64,000 nt of DNA from contig CAZHJK010000003.1 of the NCBI GenBank assembly GCA_964533275.1, positions 62,001 to 126,000 on the forward strand, in the 5' to 3' direction. Shown here piece after piece: positions 26,405 through 33,344 of the stretch (positions within the stretch are counted from its first letter, which is position 1; every line of letters starts with the position of its first letter). A model generated the notes under the pieces. That model was not told where the DNA came from, made no database searches, and saw only the letters and a list, made by a program, of their open reading frames with translations. This stretch comes from CAZHJK01 sp964533275 (lineage in GTDB: Bacteria; Bacillota; Clostridia; Eubacteriales; Garciellaceae). The translations under genes were made by a program, and so were the position numbers.

Positions 26405-26436
26405 GGAAGCAAGAGAACCGTCCCCTTGCTTCTTTT
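26405..26436 (+). repeat. REP-like hairpin/terminator, copy right of azlCD
   Basis: GAAGCAAG (26406-26413) pairs with CTTGCTTC (26425-26432), with AGAACCGTCCC between, followed by TTTTC. It is the reverse complement of the element at 25209-25237. It probably ends azlCD transcription, and in the other direction could end that of the IclR gene. Confidence 0.65.
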
Positions 26437-26438
26437 CT

Positions 26439-27206
26439 TTAGTTATGGCCTATACTTTTAGAGATTTTTTTGCTATAGGATACTAAATCTTCTACTATCA
26501 TTTTTTGTTTTTCTTTCATACGCATGGCAGGTCCTAATACAGAGATAGTAGCTATAATATCAGATTTATGATTAAATATAGGGGCAGCTATTGTATATAA
26601 GCCTAACTCTATTTCTTCATTTTCAAATGAATATCCTTGACTTTTTATTTTTTTCAAATCCTGTTTAATGGTATCTATATCACTTAATGTGTTTTCAGTG
26701 TATCTTCTTAAGTTTATTCCTTTAAGAACCTTATTTAAATCCTTTTCATCTAAATATGCTAAGATTAATTTACCGGAAGCAGAAGAATGTAGAGGGATTT
26801 TTAAACCAACCTCGGAAGTCATAAAAAAAGTAGAAAGAAGAGATTCTAGTTTATCTATTACATAGAGGGTATTATTTCGATAGATACACAAGTGGGAGGT
26901 TTCCTTAAACTTATTTGTAAGCAATTCTAAATAAGGTCGAACTATATCCCTTAGGTCAAGACTATCAAGCACCATAGTTCCCTTTTCTATAAGCTTTATT
27001 CCAAGCTTGTACTTCGTCTTTTCAGGCAACTTTTCTATATATTCATTCATCTGTAATGTCAGCAATATTCCGTGGACTGTACTTGGGTTGAGATTTAGAG
27101 CTTCGCTTATTTCACTAAGGGAGAGCTCTTTTTTTTCATAATCAAAACACTCTAAAATATCAATAGCCCTTTGAACAGATTGTATTACTTTTGGGGTTGA
27201 TTCCAT
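26439..27206 (-). CDS. IclR-family transcriptional regulator
   Basis: 255 residues. N-terminal winged helix-turn-helix (VIQSVQRAIDILECF, then LSLSEISEALNLNPSTVHGILLTLQMNEYIEKLPEKTKYKLG) and a C-terminal GAF-like effector domain with LHSSASGKLILAYL near residue 140 and the closing motif AAPIFNHKSDIIATISVLGPA. It is divergent from the ureohydrolase/M20 pair across a 142-base gap that holds a near-consensus promoter. It most likely represses or activates those genes in response to their substrate. Confidence 0.92.
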   Translation of the reverse strand: MESTPKVIQSVQRAIDILECFDYEKKELSLSEISEALNLNPSTVHGILLTLQMNEYIEKLPEKTKYKLGIKLIEKGTMVLDSLDLRDIVRPYLELLTNKFKETSHLCIYRNNTLYVIDKLESLLSTFFMTSEVGLKIPLHSSASGKLILAYLDEKDLNKVLKGINLRRYTENTLSDIDTIKQDLKKIKSQGYSFENEEIELGLYTIAAPIFNHKSDIIATISVLGPAMRMKEKQKMIVEDLVSYSKKISKSIGHN

Positions 27207-27251
27207 TTTATACCTCCTCTGATTTTTTCATTATAACAAAAATCTAACATA

Positions 27252-27280
27252 TTGACTAAATTCAGAATATTATGTATAAT
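27252..27280 (+). promoter_or_regulatory. SigA-type promoter of the ureohydrolase operon
   Basis: TTGACT at 27252-27257, a 17-base spacer and TATAAT at 27275-27280. The promoter lies in the gap between the IclR gene and the operon, where the regulator would bind. Confidence 0.7.
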
Positions 27281-27348
27281 TATAATAACAAATTAGTTTG
27301 ATAATGTCAAACTACAGGAACTATAAAAAAATAAAAGGAGTGTTGAAA

Positions 27349-28344
27349 TTGAAACTATCAGTAGAAGCTGAAAAATGGTTATTAGATGCTAAGAAATCTG
27401 GTGGAACGGCTAGCTTTGATGACGCAGATCTAAAACTAACTCAAATTTTACAGAACTGGCGAGAAGCTGACAACCTAGATATTGGAATTTTAGGAATACC
27501 CTTTGATACTTCAGTTTTCTTCCGCACAGGTTGTAGATATGGCCCTGATGTTATAAGAGACACAATGAGTATGTATGCCAATAGTTATGAACCTGGTTAT
27601 GGGGTTAATATAAAGGATATTAATATTGCTGATTTTGGGAATGTAAATGTACATCATCAAGATGTTTTAGAAACCCATAGAAGGGTGGAAAATATTGTAA
27701 CTGATATCATCGGTAATGGAACCGTTCCTCTAATTCTCGGAGGTGACCATGGTTTAACCTATCCTAATGTTAAAGCATTAATGAATAATACTAAGGGTAA
27801 AGTGGGTGTTATAATGTTAGATGGCCACTTAGATGTTCGTAAGACCCAAGACGGTGTTATAAGTAGTGGGACACCTTTTAGGCGTTTGATTGAAGAACCA
27901 GAGCGTAATCCCTTAGATCCTAAAAACTTTGTTGAGATTGGTATCAACGGTTGGTTGTCTTCTAAGGATTATGGAGACTATTGTAAGGAAAAAGGAATTA
28001 CTATAATACCGGCACGAGAAGTACATGAACGAGGCTATAAGGATGTAATTAAGCAGGCTTTAGAAATAGCAGGTAATGGTACTGATGCCATTTGGCTTTC
28101 TGTGGATATAGATGGCTTAGACTCCAGTGTGGCACCTGGTACATGTGCACCTAATCCAGGAGGCTTAACAGCCCATGAAGCACTTGAAATAGTATGGACT
28201 GTAGCAAACCATCCAAAGTGTGCAGGTATGGATCTTTTAGAAGTTGCACCTCCATTAGACTTTAACAATATCACCTCTATTGTAGCAACATATTTATGTA
28301 TGCAATTTATCGGTGGGATTAAGAATCAGAAATATGGTAAATAG
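27349..28344 (+). CDS. Agmatinase/arginase-family ureohydrolase
   Basis: 331 residues from a TTG at 27349, with AAAGGAGTG six bases before it. Manganese-binding motifs of the ureohydrolase fold: GGDHGLTYP (residues ~138-146), MLDGHLDVRKT (normally DAHxD, here Gly replaces Ala) and VDIDGLDSSVAPG. IPFDTSVFFRTGCRYGPDVIRD near the N-terminus is typical of agmatinase-like members. It hydrolyses a guanidino (or formimino) compound, giving urea or formamide plus an amine or amino acid. With an M20 peptidase and a LUD protein next to it and an IclR regulator opposite, it is probably catabolic. Which guanidino compound it uses (agmatine, guanidinobutyrate, guanidine) cannot be decided from sequence. 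Confidence 0.85.
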   Translation: MKLSVEAEKWLLDAKKSGGTASFDDADLKLTQILQNWREADNLDIGILGIPFDTSVFFRTGCRYGPDVIRDTMSMYANSYEPGYGVNIKDINIADFGNVNVHHQDVLETHRRVENIVTDIIGNGTVPLILGGDHGLTYPNVKALMNNTKGKVGVIMLDGHLDVRKTQDGVISSGTPFRRLIEEPERNPLDPKNFVEIGINGWLSSKDYGDYCKEKGITIIPAREVHERGYKDVIKQALEIAGNGTDAIWLSVDIDGLDSSVAPGTCAPNPGGLTAHEALEIVWTVANHPKCAGMDLLEVAPPLDFNNITSIVATYLCMQFIGGIKNQKYGK

Positions 28345-28357
28345 GAGAAATAATATC

Positions 28358-29515
28358 ATGAACATACAGTATAATTTAGATGATATTGTAGCCTTTACAC
28401 AAAAGCTTGTACAAACACCTAGTGAGAGCGGAGAAGAGAAGGAAGTAGCTGAAATAATTGCATCAGAAATGCATAGGCTTGGATATGATGTAGTGTTTAT
28501 TGATCCTATATATAATGTAATAGGTATTGTAAAAGGTAAGGGTGGAGGAAAATCTCTACTACTTAGTGGACATATTGACCATGCAGAACCAGGGGTAATG
28601 GAAGAACCCTATTCAGGTAAGCTTATGGATGGAAAGAAATTTGGTGTAGATGGGCAAGTAATTTATGGTAGAGGAGCAGTGGACATGAAGGGGGCAGTTG
28701 CTTCCATGGTGCATGCAGCTGCTGCTATAAAAGCTTCCGGTACACATTTATCAGGGGATATTATTGTTTGTGGTAATCCTATGGAAGAAACCAGTGGAGC
28801 TGACGGTACAATCTATATGCTGGATGTGGATGGTATTAAGGCAGATGGTGCAATTTGTGGAGAGGCAACAGGTCTAGGGATTTATTTAGGTCATCGTGGA
28901 AATGCTGAGGTAAAGCTAACAATAAAGGGTGTTATGGCACATGGATCAAACCCCAGTAATGGTATTAATGCTGCTGTTAAGGCATCCCGATTGGTGTGCT
29001 ATATAATGGATAACTATAAGCTACCTAGCCATGATTTACTGGGGCAGTGCACAACCACCATTCTAGATATTAAGGCAGATACAGAGCGGAAGGCTCCTGT
29101 TCTCCCAGACCGCTGCTTTGTGTATGTGGATCGTCGTTTCCTTCCTGGAGAAACTAAGGAAGACATTATCAAGGAGTTTAATAATCTCATAGAGGGAGCA
29201 AAAAAGGAAATAAGCGATTTAGATGTGGATATTGAGATCACTAAATGGGGGCTTGCCTTATATACACCAGAGCAAGAACCTATTACCCAGGCACTAAAGA
29301 TTGCCCGAGAAAAGATCCTGGGGGAGGTAGGACAGCTATCTGCATGGATATTTGGAACTGATGGAGCATTTGTTGCAGACAGGGGTATACCTTGTGTAGG
29401 CTTCGGCCCTGGGAATGAAGTTTATGCTCATACACCTGATGATCATATTTCCATAGAGGATTTAGATAAGGCTACTAAGGTTTATATTCAAACTGCATTG
29501 GAGTTTTGCAAATAG
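28358..29515 (+). CDS. M20-family amidohydrolase/peptidase (ArgE/DapE type)
   Basis: 385 residues from the ATG at 28358, preceded by TAGGAGAAATAATATC; upstream in-frame codons overlap the ureohydrolase gene. Metal ligands and base: LLLSGHIDHAEP near residue 70, YGRGAVDMKGAVASMV with the bridging Asp near 108, and NPMEETSGADG near 142. The lid domain has GVMAHGSNPSNGINA, and the C-terminal ligand is in FGPGNEVYAHTPDDHISIEDL. GHIDH instead of the more common GHxDT/V is noticeable. It removes an acyl or aminoacyl group from an amide. It is in one operon with the ureohydrolase 13 bases upstream, so it may process the same compound before or after guanidine-group removal. Confidence 0.88.
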   Translation: MNIQYNLDDIVAFTQKLVQTPSESGEEKEVAEIIASEMHRLGYDVVFIDPIYNVIGIVKGKGGGKSLLLSGHIDHAEPGVMEEPYSGKLMDGKKFGVDGQVIYGRGAVDMKGAVASMVHAAAAIKASGTHLSGDIIVCGNPMEETSGADGTIYMLDVDGIKADGAICGEATGLGIYLGHRGNAEVKLTIKGVMAHGSNPSNGINAAVKASRLVCYIMDNYKLPSHDLLGQCTTTILDIKADTERKAPVLPDRCFVYVDRRFLPGETKEDIIKEFNNLIEGAKKEISDLDVDIEITKWGLALYTPEQEPITQALKIAREKILGEVGQLSAWIFGTDGAFVADRGIPCVGFGPGNEVYAHTPDDHISIEDLDKATKVYIQTALEFCK

Positions 29516-29525
29516 CATTTTATGG

Positions 29526-29574
29526 AAAACCTCTTAACTTCTTACTTGTGTTTTATAAGATGTTAGGAGGTTTT
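29526..29574 (+). terminator. Terminator-like hairpin after the M20 gene
   Basis: AAAACCTCTTAAC and GTTAGGAGGTTTT pair over 13 positions with one G-U pair, and the 3' arm ends in TTTT. It lies 11 bases after the stop codon. Confidence 0.6.
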
Positions 29575-29689
29575 ATGATTCTTACATTGTCTAATATTTT
29601 TTTCTTTTTTATCTAGTGTTTTAAAACTTGGGGATATATACTATAATATTATATAAGAATATACAAAAATTAGAAAAAGGGGGATACAT

Positions 29690-30331
29690 ATGGATAAGAA
29701 TACTGATTTTGTAACGGAAAAAAGAGTAGAAAAAACTATCAAAAATCTAGAGAAGAATAACATGCGAGGTTATTTTGTTCAAGATGAACAAGAAGCAATC
29801 GGAAAGATTAAGGAGATTATGAAAAAAGGTGATGTAGTTACAGTAGGAGGCTCCATGACCCTGTTTGAAATAGGTGCTATTGATTTATTGCGTAGTGGAG
29901 ATTATGAATATTTAGATAGATATGCTGAGGGATTAACCCCTGAGGATATGAAGGAGGTATTCAGAAAGGGTTTTTCAGCAGATACCTATTTAACCAGCAG
30001 TAATGCTATAACTGAGCAGGGAGAATTGTATAATATAGATGGGACTGGAAATCGTGTAGCTTCAATGCTTTTTGGACCCGATAAGGTAATTGTAGTAGTT
30101 GGTAAAAATAAGATAGCAGTTGATGTGGAGGATGCGGTAAAAAGGGTTAAAGCAATAGCATCACCAGCAAACAATGTTAGATTAAAAAGAGATAATCCCT
30201 GTGTAAAGTCAGGTTTCTGTTCTGATTGCACAAGTCCAACAAGAATCTGCAATGAATACACATTGATAAAACGACAGGCATTTCCCGATAGAATTCATGT
30301 TATTATAGTGAATAAAGATTTAGGATATTAA
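29690..30331 (+). CDS. LUD-domain protein (LutC/YkgG-like)
   Basis: 213 residues, nearly all one LUD (DUF162) domain: RVEKTIKNLEKNNMRGYFV at the N-terminus, GDVVTVGGSMTLFEIGAIDLL near residue 46, LTSSNAITEQGELYNIDGTGNRVASMLFGPDKVIVVVGKNKI in the middle and a Cys-rich end NPCVKSGFCSDCTSPTRICN. Four or five C-terminal cysteines may bind metal. LUD proteins relate to lactate utilisation and to isomerase-like folds. Single-gene versions like this one, common in anaerobes, have no known reaction. It has its own AAAAAGGGGG site and a terminator, so it is likely a separate transcript. Confidence 0.85.
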   Translation: MDKNTDFVTEKRVEKTIKNLEKNNMRGYFVQDEQEAIGKIKEIMKKGDVVTVGGSMTLFEIGAIDLLRSGDYEYLDRYAEGLTPEDMKEVFRKGFSADTYLTSSNAITEQGELYNIDGTGNRVASMLFGPDKVIVVVGKNKIAVDVEDAVKRVKAIASPANNVRLKRDNPCVKSGFCSDCTSPTRICNEYTLIKRQAFPDRIHVIIVNKDLGY

Positions 30332-30342
30332 AGCAAAAAAAT

Positions 30343-30369
30343 GGTAGAGGAGATTATCCTCTACCTTTT
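30343..30369 (+). terminator. Intrinsic terminator of the LUD gene
   Basis: GGTAGAGGA (30343-30351) pairs with TCCTCTACC (30357-30365) around a 5-base loop, followed by TTTTA. Confidence 0.75.
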
Positions 30370-30652
30370 ATATATTTCTTAACAAGGGGATTAAGAAACA
30401 AGACTATGTTATTATTTTAACATACTATATATAAAAATACAATCAAATCAAGAAAACAATTTTTTTCAAGAGTTTTTAATAAACGACAATATTTTAAAAA
30501 AAATGTCGTTTATTCACTATAAAAAGTGTAATAAATATAAAGGAATATGAGATAATATATAGAACTTATACATATGGAAAATTTTACTTGTATAGTATTT
30601 ATATAAATAAAATATATATATTTATGTCAAACCAGTGGGATGCGAGGATGAA
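30370..30652. other. AT-rich leader region of the diguanylate cyclase gene
   Basis: No ORF. A 10-bp inverted repeat, ATAAACGACA (30479-30488) and TGTCGTTTAT (30504-30513), flanks an A/T-rich centre that can extend the pairing. It could be an operator or a hairpin. No riboswitch is evident. Confidence 0.4.
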
Positions 30653-31342
30653 ATGAACAGAAGTGTTTTCAAACCAATAATATTTATTAGTACTCTAATA
30701 GCTGCAATAGTATTAGGTATTATTTTACCTGTGATTTTTTTCTCGGAATATGTACAAGTTTTTCAAATAGTATTTTCTATTCTTTTTATGAGTCCTATTA
30801 TCTATGCAAAATATAAATCTGACATAAAAACCATTCAATTGATGGATAAAATATTGTATTTATCTAGACATGATGATTTAACGAATATTTATAATAGGAG
30901 ACACTTTGAGGAATTATTTCTTAATTCCATCCAAGAGGCATTGAGTTCAGGCAAGAGTTTTTCATTAGTATATTTTGATATAGATAATTTAAAGATTACA
31001 AATGATAAGCATGGACACCATGCTGGGGATCAGGTAATTTTAAATTTCTCAAATGTAATAAAGGATAATATTAGAGAAACAGATTTATTTGCCCGCTATG
31101 GAGGAGATGAATTTATTGTAGTATTCTTTAATATAGAAAAGCATTTAATTAGTGAAAGAATTCAAAACATAGAAAAACAATTAGAAAGAAATCCTATTTA
31201 TAATAATGGGGAAAGGTTTTATGTAAAATTTAGCTATGGAATTTCTAACTTTCCTGATGATGCAGATGAGTTTAGGGAATTGATTAAAATAGCGGATGAA
31301 AGGATGTATTTAGATAAAAAGCATCTAAAGAATTGGGCATAG
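30653..31342 (+). CDS. Membrane-associated GGDEF diguanylate cyclase
   Basis: About 229 residues from the ATG at 30653, which has GCGAGGATGA as a modest binding site. Two membrane segments lie at residues ~6-28 and ~36-52, followed by a cytosolic GGDEF domain. The domain begins at LSRHDDLTNIYNRRHF and has FDIDNLKITNDKHGHHAGDQVILNFS and the intact active site RYGGDEFIVVF. A canonical allosteric RxxD is not obvious five residues before GGDEF. It should make c-di-GMP from two GTP. No sensory domain is visible beyond the membrane hairpin. The c-di-GMP riboswitches at 54190-54605 give this window both a maker and readers of the signal. Confidence 0.9.
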   Translation: MNRSVFKPIIFISTLIAAIVLGIILPVIFFSEYVQVFQIVFSILFMSPIIYAKYKSDIKTIQLMDKILYLSRHDDLTNIYNRRHFEELFLNSIQEALSSGKSFSLVYFDIDNLKITNDKHGHHAGDQVILNFSNVIKDNIRETDLFARYGGDEFIVVFFNIEKHLISERIQNIEKQLERNPIYNNGERFYVKFSYGISNFPDDADEFRELIKIADERMYLDKKHLKNWA

Positions 31343-31346
31343 GAAA

Positions 31347-31757
31347 ATGAATATAAAAATAGTAACTACAAAAAAGATGGATATGAATTTTATAAAAAAA
31401 GGAATTAAGGAATATAGCAAGCGACTTAATAGATTTTGTTCTATAGAGGATGTTTATATAAAAAAATCAGAGGATATTAAAAAATATATAAGGGATAAAA
31501 CCTATATTATTCAATTAAATAATAAGGGAAGCTTAATTTCCTCTGAAGAATTATCACTACACCTTAATGATTTAGGTCTAAAGGGTAAAAGTGATATTGT
31601 ATTTTTTGTTGACCAAGAAGAAATACTCAGTGTAGAAGTTCATATGAATATAGCTCTTTCCTCTGTGGATATGGACTATGAGCTTATGGTACTTACCCTC
31701 TATGAACAGATTTATAGAGCCTTTACCATAATAAATAAACTTACTTATCATAAGTGA
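31347..31757 (+). CDS. RlmH-like SPOUT protein lacking the cofactor motif
   Basis: 136 residues, about 20 shorter than RlmH (23S rRNA pseudouridine-1915 N3-methyltransferase). The N-terminus (MNIKIVTTKKMDMNFIKKGI, then KEYSKRLNRFCSIED), the central LNNKGSLISSEELSLHLNDLGLKGKSDIVF and the C-terminal YEQIYRAFTIINKLTYHK match RlmH throughout. However, the S-adenosylmethionine-binding segment, normally FVIGGxxG, reads FFVDQEEIL here, and the charged region after the first strand is shortened. It is probably a catalytically dead or re-purposed paralogue. It starts five bases after the diguanylate cyclase stop, so the two are cotranscribed. The true rlmH, if present, should lie elsewhere. Confidence 0.7.
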   Translation: MNIKIVTTKKMDMNFIKKGIKEYSKRLNRFCSIEDVYIKKSEDIKKYIRDKTYIIQLNNKGSLISSEELSLHLNDLGLKGKSDIVFFVDQEEILSVEVHMNIALSSVDMDYELMVLTLYEQIYRAFTIINKLTYHK

Positions 31758-31764
31758 TAGGTTT

Positions 31765-33066
31765 TTAATTTGTAATTATTACAGGGAATTGGTCTAAAGC
31801 TTTTTGGGCTGATTCTTTAATAGTTTTATCCTTCGCAATTTCAACTACCCTTTCAAAATCCTTTTTTGCCTTATCTAAATCTTCTATATTTAAATAAGAC
31901 ACTCCACGATTATATAAGCTATATTCTTTATTAAAATCTAATTTTATGGAATTTGTATAATGAGTAATAGATTTGTTATATTGTTTTTGCTCAAGATATA
32001 TGGATGCTAATTGATAATGGCTTTCCCCTAGCATTATATTGGCATCTATGCATTTTTTAAAGTAGGTTATAGCCTCTTTATTTTTTTTTGTATTATAGTA
32101 TGAGCTAGCCAGATATATCCAAGGATCTGTGTTTTCAGGGAAGGCATTTGAATAAGTTTTTAAATCTTCTATAGCCTCTGTGTATTTATTTAACATATAA
32201 TAACATACACCTCGGTTAAATCGAGAGGAATTAGTCTCATAGGATAGTTCTATTGAAGTTGTAAAATCCTGCAAAGCCGATTTAAAATTTTTTAATTGAA
32301 TATAAGACGCGCCACGCATATAGTGAATTTTACCATTATTCACCTCATTAGTTAAGTATTGATACTTATTATTAGTTTCTTCAGAGGACGATAAATATTG
32401 AAGAGCAGAGTCATAGGAAGCTACTGCTTTTTCATAATTTCCAATAGAATGATATATATCTCCTTCTATTGAATGAAATACTCCATTTTCTGGTTCTAGA
32501 GTAAGCATTACCTCTAAATCCCCTAGAGCTGATTCAAAGTTACCCTGTTCTAAATAGATATTTGTTCTTGCATATAATAACTCTATGTTTTCTGGGTTAT
32601 AATTTATTGCCTTATCAAAATCTGACAAAGCCTTATCGTAATCTCCATTTTCATAGTAAAGATTTCCACGCACAGTATAAATATCAGTAAATGAAGCATT
32701 TAAGGAAAGAGCTCTGCTATAATCATTAATTGCATTATTTATTTGAGATACAGCTACATAAATATTAGCTCTATGGATATATAATTCACTCATGGTATTA
32801 TCTAGCACTATAGCTTGGTTTATATTTAAAAAAGCATTTGTATAGTTGCCTTTATTAAAGTCATCTTCACTGTTTTTAAGTAATTCTAAAATTTTGTTGG
32901 AGTCTTGTTCTTGTGTAGTATTGGTTACAGAATTTCTAAAATTTTTAAAATTATTAATGTTTATCCCTGAGCTTAAAGCGATTGTTGATAAAAAAACAAT
33001 TAAAATTATAAGAGCAACTAAACGCTTTTTTTCTTTAAATACTTTAGGAATTTTTAAAGACTCCAT
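31765..33066 (-). CDS. Membrane-anchored TPR-repeat protein
   Basis: About 433 residues from MESLKIPKVFKEKKRL, with GGAGGTCTTAAT before the ATG; the longer frame upstream contains that site. A single membrane segment lies at residues ~17-34 (LVALIILIVFLSTIALSSG), then about ten to eleven tandem TPR motifs from residue ~60 to the end, with repeated patterns such as AINDYSRALSLNASFTDIY, ALSDFDKAINYNPENIELL and SITHYTNSIKLDFNKEYSL. Such proteins are scaffolds for protein-protein contact at the outer face of the membrane. It is divergent from the giant adhesin gene 278 bases away and might assist its assembly, but that is only positional inference. Confidence 0.85.
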   Translation of the reverse strand: MESLKIPKVFKEKKRLVALIILIVFLSTIALSSGININNFKNFRNSVTNTTQEQDSNKILELLKNSEDDFNKGNYTNAFLNINQAIVLDNTMSELYIHRANIYVAVSQINNAINDYSRALSLNASFTDIYTVRGNLYYENGDYDKALSDFDKAINYNPENIELLYARTNIYLEQGNFESALGDLEVMLTLEPENGVFHSIEGDIYHSIGNYEKAVASYDSALQYLSSSEETNNKYQYLTNEVNNGKIHYMRGASYIQLKNFKSALQDFTTSIELSYETNSSRFNRGVCYYMLNKYTEAIEDLKTYSNAFPENTDPWIYLASSYYNTKKNKEAITYFKKCIDANIMLGESHYQLASIYLEQKQYNKSITHYTNSIKLDFNKEYSLYNRGVSYLNIEDLDKAKKDFERVVEIAKDKTIKESAQKALDQFPVIITN

Positions 33067-33344
33067 ATTAAGACCTCCAAATACCAACCTTTTTTCTAGA
33101 ATCAGTTTATCATAATTTATTTAAATGTAGAAGAAAAAATCAAAGCTATTGACAATATAATTTATACTTAGAGTTTAAGAGTAAAATTTTTACAAAAAAA
33201 ATTATTGAATATTCAAAAAATATATATACTTTTGTAAAATTAAGGTATAAAATGTAGTAAAAAATATATTTATTTAAATACTGAAATTTAGTTATAAATA
33301 AAAATTTATTAGTTACTAAAAGTCTGATAGAAGGGGGAACGGCT

